Source: Chitinophagales bacterium (GTDB lineage Bacteria > Bacteroidota > Bacteroidia > Chitinophagales > Saprospiraceae). Taken from it: a stretch of 64,000 bases of DNA. The stretch is from NCBI GenBank assembly GCA_013299105.1, contig JAAFJY010000009.1:62001-126000 (forward strand). The letters are read 5' to 3'. Below are positions 59,363 to 64,000 of the stretch, piece by piece. Position numbers and translations under genes: made by a program. Every line of letters begins with the position of its first letter. Within the stretch, counting starts at the first letter, position 1. The notes below the pieces were generated by a model. That model ran no database searches, was not told the DNA's origin, and worked only from the letters and a program-made list of their open reading frames with translations.

Positions 59363-61582
59363 CTATTGCTGTCGGAGCACTTTCCCTACCCAAACTTTGC
59401 CTTCGGCCTGGGCTCGAATCAGGTACCAGGCCAATGGCAGGTTGTGTAAATTGATTCGCCAGGTATCGCCCAGGTTTTCCTGTGGGGCATAAACTTGCCT
59501 TCCCAAAGCGTCAAAGATGCTGATTTGGGCTTTTGGATCCAAACCATTCAAAGTAACCCAATCGTGGACGGGGTTGGGGTAGAATTGCAAGGTTTGGGTC
59601 TTGCTCACCTGGCGATTGGCGGTACTGACGTCTTTCAAAAATGGACTGCGAAAGAGGTTCAAGCCACCTCGAAAGTTGCCTACAATCAGTTCCAACTGTC
59701 CATCAGCATCCAGGTCAGCCAGGATCGGGCGGTAGCGCATACCTACTCGAACTTGGCCTACCAGGGTGTCAATAAGCCGAAAAGTGCCGTTGAAGTTATT
59801 CTCGATGCGGTCGTAAAGCCGCAGTTGTCCCACATCATTGCCCAAAAGCAAGCGCCATTGGCCATTTTGCTTAAAAAAATGCGGAGCTGAATAACCAATA
59901 AAATCACCTGCAACGGTCGCGTCCACCCGCCCCAAGCGTTGGAGATTAGGTGCAATGCGCACGGTGTCGTTGAAGCGGGCTTGGGTAGGGCTTCCCAGGT
60001 TTTGGAAATAATTCACCCGACCATTGCGGTCGCCAATGACCAGGTCGGGGAGCTTGTCTTCGTTGAGGTCGACAATCTGGGGTGCGGCCCCAAAGCCAAT
60101 GTCGATTTTGGAATAGTTGGGCCTAAAGGCAGTAAATTGCATCGCTTTGCCAGGTCCGGCGGTATTTTCAGCGAAAAACAAAGTTCCTAATTCTTCTCCC
60201 ACCAACAAATCTAGATCGCCGTCTGCATCCAAGTCTCCAAAACTGGGAATAAAAGCCAAGTTCGTGCGGCTGTACTGGCTCATGTTCAACCAATCGGGGT
60301 CGCTGAGTTCAAATTGTGGATTTTTGGCGCTGCCCACATTCAACAAAAGGCTCAATTGACAGGCCCTTTGGCCATTGCCTAAGTAGCGTTGGTTGTTGCC
60401 GATTACGAGGTCGGGTAAGCCATCAGCATTCACGTCGGCTACCGCAGGATAAGCCCCCGTACCAAGGTCGAGCATGTCACCCACTAGAAAATTGTCGCGT
60501 TGATAGACAAATGACTGGGCTTCAGCAGGCTCGCTTTGGCCATACACCCAAAGCACCTTTACATCTTCCACGATGTTGACTTCATTGGGTGCTGCCAACA
60601 GTTCGGGACTGCCATCGGCATTCAAGTCAGCAAAAAAGGCTGCTGGGAAATAAGGAATGTTGGCGGCTTTGGAATTTTTTGGAAAATTGACCTCTTGCTG
60701 ATTGATCCAAGACCGGGCACAACTTCCACCATTTTGCAGGTAAATCAGGTTGGGAAAGGAAATGTCACCAATGAAAAGATCAAGATCTCCATCGCGGTCG
60801 GCATCGAAACTAGTGGTAGTTGAGCCTGCATGTAATCCACTGCGCAAGCCAGGAACATCTTGTCGAAAACATTGACCAGTAGCAGGAGCGAGGTTGAGGT
60901 CGGGGGTAAGACCACTTTCAAAAAAGCCACCGTAACAATTTTCTCGGAGCAAAAACTGTAAGCTATCACGTCTGAAACCTCTTTCGACCGACTGGTTTTG
61001 GTAATATTCCATGTAGCCACCACCCAAGTTGAAAGTAAGGATGTCCAGGTCGCCATCGCAGTCCACGTCATTGATATCTGGTAAATCGACCCGACTTACA
61101 TAAATTTGAGCCGTGCCGCCAGTGGACAAAGGAAAAGAAGCCAAAGGAAAAGGCCCCCGAAAAGGATAACGCCTAAAGCGCAAACGCCCATTTTGAAAAA
61201 AGCCCGTAAACACTGAAACGCCATCGATGCCAGGAATGTCGGAATAAGTGAACAAATCCGCCACTCCATCGCCATTGTAATCGCGCAACATAGCCCATTC
61301 ATCGGACTTGGGAAAGTTGCTGACCAACTCGTTTGAGGGCGTCCAGGCCCCATTCACCCGCCGAAAAGCCAGGTGTACATCGCCCAGGCGGTCAAAAACG
61401 TACAGGTCTTTTTGTCCATCACCATCCAAGTCCGCTTCTGAAACCTGGGGCGCATTGAGCCCGCCGCCCCAAGGATTGGAGAGGGTATTGCCCTGGATTT
61501 TGAGGCTGGGAGCAAAAGTGGTGTATTGGGCTTGAAGCTGGGTGAAGAAGAGAATCAGTGAAAAAAACAGCAGTTTTTGCAT
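59363..61582 (-). CDS. Secreted FG-GAP/VCBS-repeat protein with type IX sorting domain
   Basis: A 739-residue exported protein with a signal peptide (QKLLFFSLILFFTQLQA). It carries at least nine FG-GAP/VCBS-type repeats with the calcium-binding pattern DxDxDGxxD(L/I), such as ADLDGDGQKDLYVF, DYNGDGVADLFTY, DADRDGDLDLFIGD, DVNADGLPDLVIGN and DLDADGQLELIVGN, which should form an integrin-alpha-like propeller. The last 75 residues are a type IX C-terminal sorting domain (LQFYPNPVHDWVTLNGL). It is probably a surface-bound or released adhesin or binding protein. The start at 61582 gives the signal peptide; a TATTTTTG element overlaps the only earlier ATG. Confidence 0.9.
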   Translation of the reverse strand: MQKLLFFSLILFFTQLQAQYTTFAPSLKIQGNTLSNPWGGGLNAPQVSEADLDGDGQKDLYVFDRLGDVHLAFRRVNGAWTPSNELVSNFPKSDEWAMLRDYNGDGVADLFTYSDIPGIDGVSVFTGFFQNGRLRFRRYPFRGPFPLASFPLSTGGTAQIYVSRVDLPDINDVDCDGDLDILTFNLGGGYMEYYQNQSVERGFRRDSLQFLLRENCYGGFFESGLTPDLNLAPATGQCFRQDVPGLRSGLHAGSTTTSFDADRDGDLDLFIGDISFPNLIYLQNGGSCARSWINQQEVNFPKNSKAANIPYFPAAFFADLNADGSPELLAAPNEVNIVEDVKVLWVYGQSEPAEAQSFVYQRDNFLVGDMLDLGTGAYPAVADVNADGLPDLVIGNNQRYLGNGQRACQLSLLLNVGSAKNPQFELSDPDWLNMSQYSRTNLAFIPSFGDLDADGDLDLLVGEELGTLFFAENTAGPGKAMQFTAFRPNYSKIDIGFGAAPQIVDLNEDKLPDLVIGDRNGRVNYFQNLGSPTQARFNDTVRIAPNLQRLGRVDATVAGDFIGYSAPHFFKQNGQWRLLLGNDVGQLRLYDRIENNFNGTFRLIDTLVGQVRVGMRYRPILADLDADGQLELIVGNFRGGLNLFRSPFLKDVSTANRQVSKTQTLQFYPNPVHDWVTLNGLDPKAQISIFDALGRQVYAPQENLGDTWRINLHNLPLAWYLIRAQAEGKVWVGKVLRQQ

Positions 61583-61606
61583 GAAGACATGGCTTGGGTG
61601 ATGGGG

Positions 61607-61614
61607 CAAAAATA
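61607..61614 (-). promoter_or_regulatory. Bacteroidota -7 element of the FG-GAP gene
   Basis: The minus strand reads TATTTTTG, 24 bp before the ATG at 61582. Confidence 0.5.
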
Positions 61615-61740
61615 CGCGTTTTTTGTGGATAGAATTGTTGGGTGGATTGCGGAAGGGGGGATTTTTGGGGGGGGATGTGAGTTTTTAGATGCAGAATTGA
61701 GACCATCGGTTAGGCTTGTTTTTAGATGAAACCTTGAATG

Positions 61741-61802
61741 TGACAAATTATTTTTTGTCAAAAATATTGACTTTTTGCTGGAATACACTTAGTTTTGACA
61801 AA
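61741..61802 (+). promoter_or_regulatory. Promoter and palindromic operator-like sites of the ATPase pair
   Basis: The promoter is TTG (61767-61769), 20 bases, then TAGTTTTG (61790-61797). Just upstream is an inverted repeat TGACAAA-TTATTT-TTTGTCA (61741-61760). A further half-site TGACAAA (61796-61802) overlaps the end of the -7 element. This layout suits binding of a dimeric regulator at both ends of the promoter. No regulator gene is adjacent within the window. Confidence 0.55.
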
Positions 61803-61817
61803 AAATTTATTGTTGAA

Positions 61818-62963
61818 ATGAAAAACATCGTAGGTCAGACCCCTCGTGGCGAAAATTTTTATCCTCGAACTCCGGTAATTGACAAGATTTACCGCAGATT
61901 AGACAGCAGCAACCACCTTTATTTGTCGGCGCCTAGGCGTTCTGGTAAAACTTCGATCATGCGGGCGATGGAGGACAACCCTAAAGCCGGGTACATTTTC
62001 ATTTACCTAGATGTAGAAGATTGCACAAATGCAGAGGATTATTTCCGGGTTTTGGCCGAAAAATTAGAAGAGAGTCTCACCAAACACAATCACTTGGCCA
62101 AGTTGAGTGACAAAGCGAAAGGGGTTTTCAAAAAGTTCCTGGAAAACGTCAAGTCGATTAAAATTGCTGGATTAGAACTAGAAACCAGCGGATTGCGGCA
62201 TCAAACGACTTATGCCGAGGCTTTCGAGTTGTTGTTACAAGAATTAGAAGTGGAAAGTACCATTATTGTATTGATGGTGGACGAGTTCCCGGTTGCCGTT
62301 GAAAATATCGCCAAAGCGGAAAGCAGAGAAGCTGCTGCTCGTTTCTTACACGCTAACCGCGCTTTGCGCCAACGAGCACAAAATACCATTCGCTTCATCT
62401 ATACGGGGTCTATTGGACTGCCCAATGTAGCGCGGCAAATTGATGCAAATCCCACCGTCAATGATTTGAACATCATTGAAATTCCACCGCTGAATGAACA
62501 AGAAGGCCTGGACATGAGCCTGAAAATCTTTGAGAATTATGGAATCGTGGTCGAAGAAGAAGTCATCCGATACATGCTGGGAAAAATCGAATGGTTGATG
62601 CCTTTCTTCATTCAATTGGTGATCCAGTTGTTGATCGACGAATCTGAAGCCACTGAAAGTCCGATTTCGAAATCAATGGTTGATGCTGTCCTTCAAAAAG
62701 CCGCCAACCACCGCAACAACGTTTATTTTGCCAGTTACTACGACCGTTTGTCCAAAAATCTGCCGAAGGAACAGTGCGAAACTGCCCACGCCATGCTGTT
62801 AGAGATTGCCAACAAAGGCTCTGCCAAACGCAGCAATTTTACCCAAGAAAATGCTAATGTAGTGCTCGAAACCTTGGAGTACGATGGTTACATCCACCAG
62901 CAAAAAGAAGTATTTCGTTTCAACTCACCGATCCTCAGGATGTGGTGGAAGAAAAATGCCTAG
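61818..62963 (+). CDS. STAND-like P-loop ATPase
   Basis: A 381-residue ATPase of the archaeal-type AAA/STAND group. It begins VGQTPRGENFYPRTPVIDKI, the usual pre-Walker region. Walker A is SAPRRSGKTS (K44), and Walker B is IIVLMVDEFP (D155-E156). A sensor-like arginine region follows (NTIRFIYTGSIGLPNV), and a helical part with a winged-helix-like end (EYDGYIHQQKEVFRFNSPIL, RMWWKKN) closes the protein. Relatives are often found near mobile or defence genes, but their targets are unknown. The ATG at 61818 lies directly before the conserved start and 20 bp after the promoter. The second ATPase gene starts 2 bp after its stop. Confidence 0.85.
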   Translation: MKNIVGQTPRGENFYPRTPVIDKIYRRLDSSNHLYLSAPRRSGKTSIMRAMEDNPKAGYIFIYLDVEDCTNAEDYFRVLAEKLEESLTKHNHLAKLSDKAKGVFKKFLENVKSIKIAGLELETSGLRHQTTYAEAFELLLQELEVESTIIVLMVDEFPVAVENIAKAESREAAARFLHANRALRQRAQNTIRFIYTGSIGLPNVARQIDANPTVNDLNIIEIPPLNEQEGLDMSLKIFENYGIVVEEEVIRYMLGKIEWLMPFFIQLVIQLLIDESEATESPISKSMVDAVLQKAANHRNNVYFASYYDRLSKNLPKEQCETAHAMLLEIANKGSAKRSNFTQENANVVLETLEYDGYIHQQKEVFRFNSPILRMWWKKNA

Positions 62964-62965
62964 CC

Positions 62966-64000
62966 ATGATGAGTCAAAATCAGCCCCAAGGGGCAAGGGT
63001 TGCTACGCTTTACAACCCACAAAACCTGAACAAAACCCAACTTGTGGAGAGTTTTGTGGTGCGGCAAAAGCTATTCGAGAAGCTGTACAAGTCGATCAAA
63101 GAGAGCAAAATGGAGACCCCAGAGCAGCATTACCTGATCTTGGGCCGCCGGGGCATGGGCAAAACCACCCTGATGTTACGCCTGGCAATTGAAATAGAAA
63201 ATGACCCCGACTTGAATAACTGGCTGATTCCGGTGGTGTTCAACGAAGAAGAATACCGAATGCGCCGTCTGTACAACCTCTGGGAAAGGGTCATGGAGAT
63301 TTTGAACAGCAAAAATTTGGCCTTCAATTTCAGTGTAGAAGAAAAAAAGGGTTTATCCGAGCAGTTCAAAAATGATGACACCTACGAACGGGCCTTGTTT
63401 GAATGGCTGATGAAGGAACTGAAAAGCCAAGGCAAAAAAATCATCCTTTTCATGGATAATTTTGGGGATTTTGCCCAAAAGCTAAAGGATGAAGAAGCTC
63501 ATCGCTTACGGAAGATATTACAAACCGAAGCCGATATCCGTTTTTTCGCCGCTTCTTCGGTGATTTTGGACTCGGTTTACGAATACAAATACCCCTTTTA
63601 CGAGTTTTTCAAAGAAGTAGAACTCAAAGGTCTGGACCGTGAAGAAACGCATGAATTGCTGCTGAAACTCTCAGAACATTACAAAAAAGATGCGGTAGCC
63701 AGAATTTTGCAGAACAATCCGGCCCGGATAGAAACCCTGCGCAGTATCTCCGGCGGCGTGATCCGCACGATGGTGATGCTGTTTGAGATTTTTGCCGACG
63801 ATGAAAATGGCACGGCATTCAAAGACCTGGAGGCCATTTTGGACCGCGTAACCCCGCTCTACAAGCACCGCATGGACGATTTGAGCCCTCAACAACAGGC
63901 CATTGTAGAAGCCATCGCCCTCAATTGGGATGCCCTCTACGCCAAAGAAATTGCTGAGCTTACAAGAATGGAGAGTAAAGCGGTATCTGCTCAACTTCAG
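62966..64000 (+). CDS. Second STAND-like P-loop ATPase with C-terminal winged-helix start (cut by window edge)
   Basis: An open frame of at least 345 codons running off the right edge. Walker A is GRRGMGKTT (60-68, K66) after a family-typical HYLILG strand, and Walker B is IILFMDNFGDF (D164). The region IRFFAASSVILDSVYEY resembles the sensor strand of the first ATPase. From about 310 the residues SPQQQAIVEAIAL and YAKEIAELTRMESKAVSAQL look like the beginning of a winged helix-turn-helix, suggesting DNA or regulatory binding. It overlaps nothing and follows the first ATPase by 2 bp, so the two are surely cotranscribed. A second ATG at 62969 is equally possible. Confidence 0.85.
   Translation, partial: MMSQNQPQGARVATLYNPQNLNKTQLVESFVVRQKLFEKLYKSIKESKMETPEQHYLILGRRGMGKTTLMLRLAIEIENDPDLNNWLIPVVFNEEEYRMRRLYNLWERVMEILNSKNLAFNFSVEEKKGLSEQFKNDDTYERALFEWLMKELKSQGKKIILFMDNFGDFAQKLKDEEAHRLRKILQTEADIRFFAASSVILDSVYEYKYPFYEFFKEVELKGLDREETHELLLKLSEHYKKDAVARILQNNPARIETLRSISGGVIRTMVMLFEIFADDENGTAFKDLEAILDRVTPLYKHRMDDLSPQQQAIVEAIALNWDALYAKEIAELTRMESKAVSAQLQ

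Noticed and set aside
61651-61680. Runs of six and eight Gs, considered as a phase-variable tract or G-quadruplex
   Set aside because: Only two long runs are present, they lie outside any coding region and away from the promoters found, and no switching evidence can be seen in one sequence.
1-64000. tRNA, rRNA, riboswitch and CRISPR arrays
   Set aside because: No T-loop with an acceptor stem, no rRNA-like blocks, no recognisable riboswitch core and no regularly spaced direct repeats were found on reading the intergenic sequences; a covariance-model scan would be decisive.

Overview
The window is a chromosomal segment of a member of the phylum Bacteroidota, most likely the class Saprospiria (Haliscomenobacter/Lewinella-like; this lower rank is inference). 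Supporting signs are a PorP/SprF-family protein of the type IX secretion system, three putative secreted cargo proteins with C-terminal sorting domains, DUF4249 lipoproteins, a run of roughly 800-residue FtsX/MacB-type permeases, TAnnTTTG-type -7 promoter elements and almost no Shine-Dalgarno sequences. No rRNA, tRNA, CRISPR array, phage or transposase gene was seen.

Layout. 1-8.3 kb: a truncated membrane protein at the left edge, a LytTR response regulator, a DoxX-like membrane protein, miaE, the c-di-AMP synthase gene cdaA and small accessory genes. 8.3-25.8 kb: mostly housekeeping genes: an ltaE-ydbS-ydbT operon, recR followed by an unusual glycosyltransferase fusion, a DUF819 transporter, an NlpC/P60-fold protein without its catalytic cysteine, PorP/SprF, ligA, mscL and surE. 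25.9-30.4 kb: a lone FtsX-type permease, a small membrane protein and a beta-propeller protein. 30.6-36.2 kb: a five-gene minus-strand carbohydrate operon (GH88-like hydrolase, sugar isomerase/epimerase, Gfo/Idh/MocA dehydrogenase, SDR dehydrogenase, MFS transporter) that looks able to cut, convert and import a uronic-acid-type sugar. 36.6-53.8 kb: a serine hydrolase, an NTF2-like protein, then six consecutive FtsX-type permeases plus the stub of another, with no ATPase, membrane-fusion protein or regulator in the window. 53.9-61.6 kb: three tandem DUF4249 lipoproteins, a patatin phospholipase, a GH16 lipoprotein and an FG-GAP type IX cargo protein. 61.8-64 kb: two adjacent P-loop (STAND-like) ATPases behind a promoter that carries a palindrome; the second runs off the right edge.

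Non-coding structure is the most notable part. Four copies (one half-length) of a roughly 133-bp hairpin element lie between codirectional genes, and the two arms change together between copies. A second element occurs three times, each time directly after a stop codon and in the orientation of the gene that ends there. Three permease genes share a TTGGCACA-N4-TTGR site resembling a sigma-54 promoter. A third dispersed repeat and a 166-bp element with inverted ends were also found. All functional names come from reading motifs by eye, without database searches.
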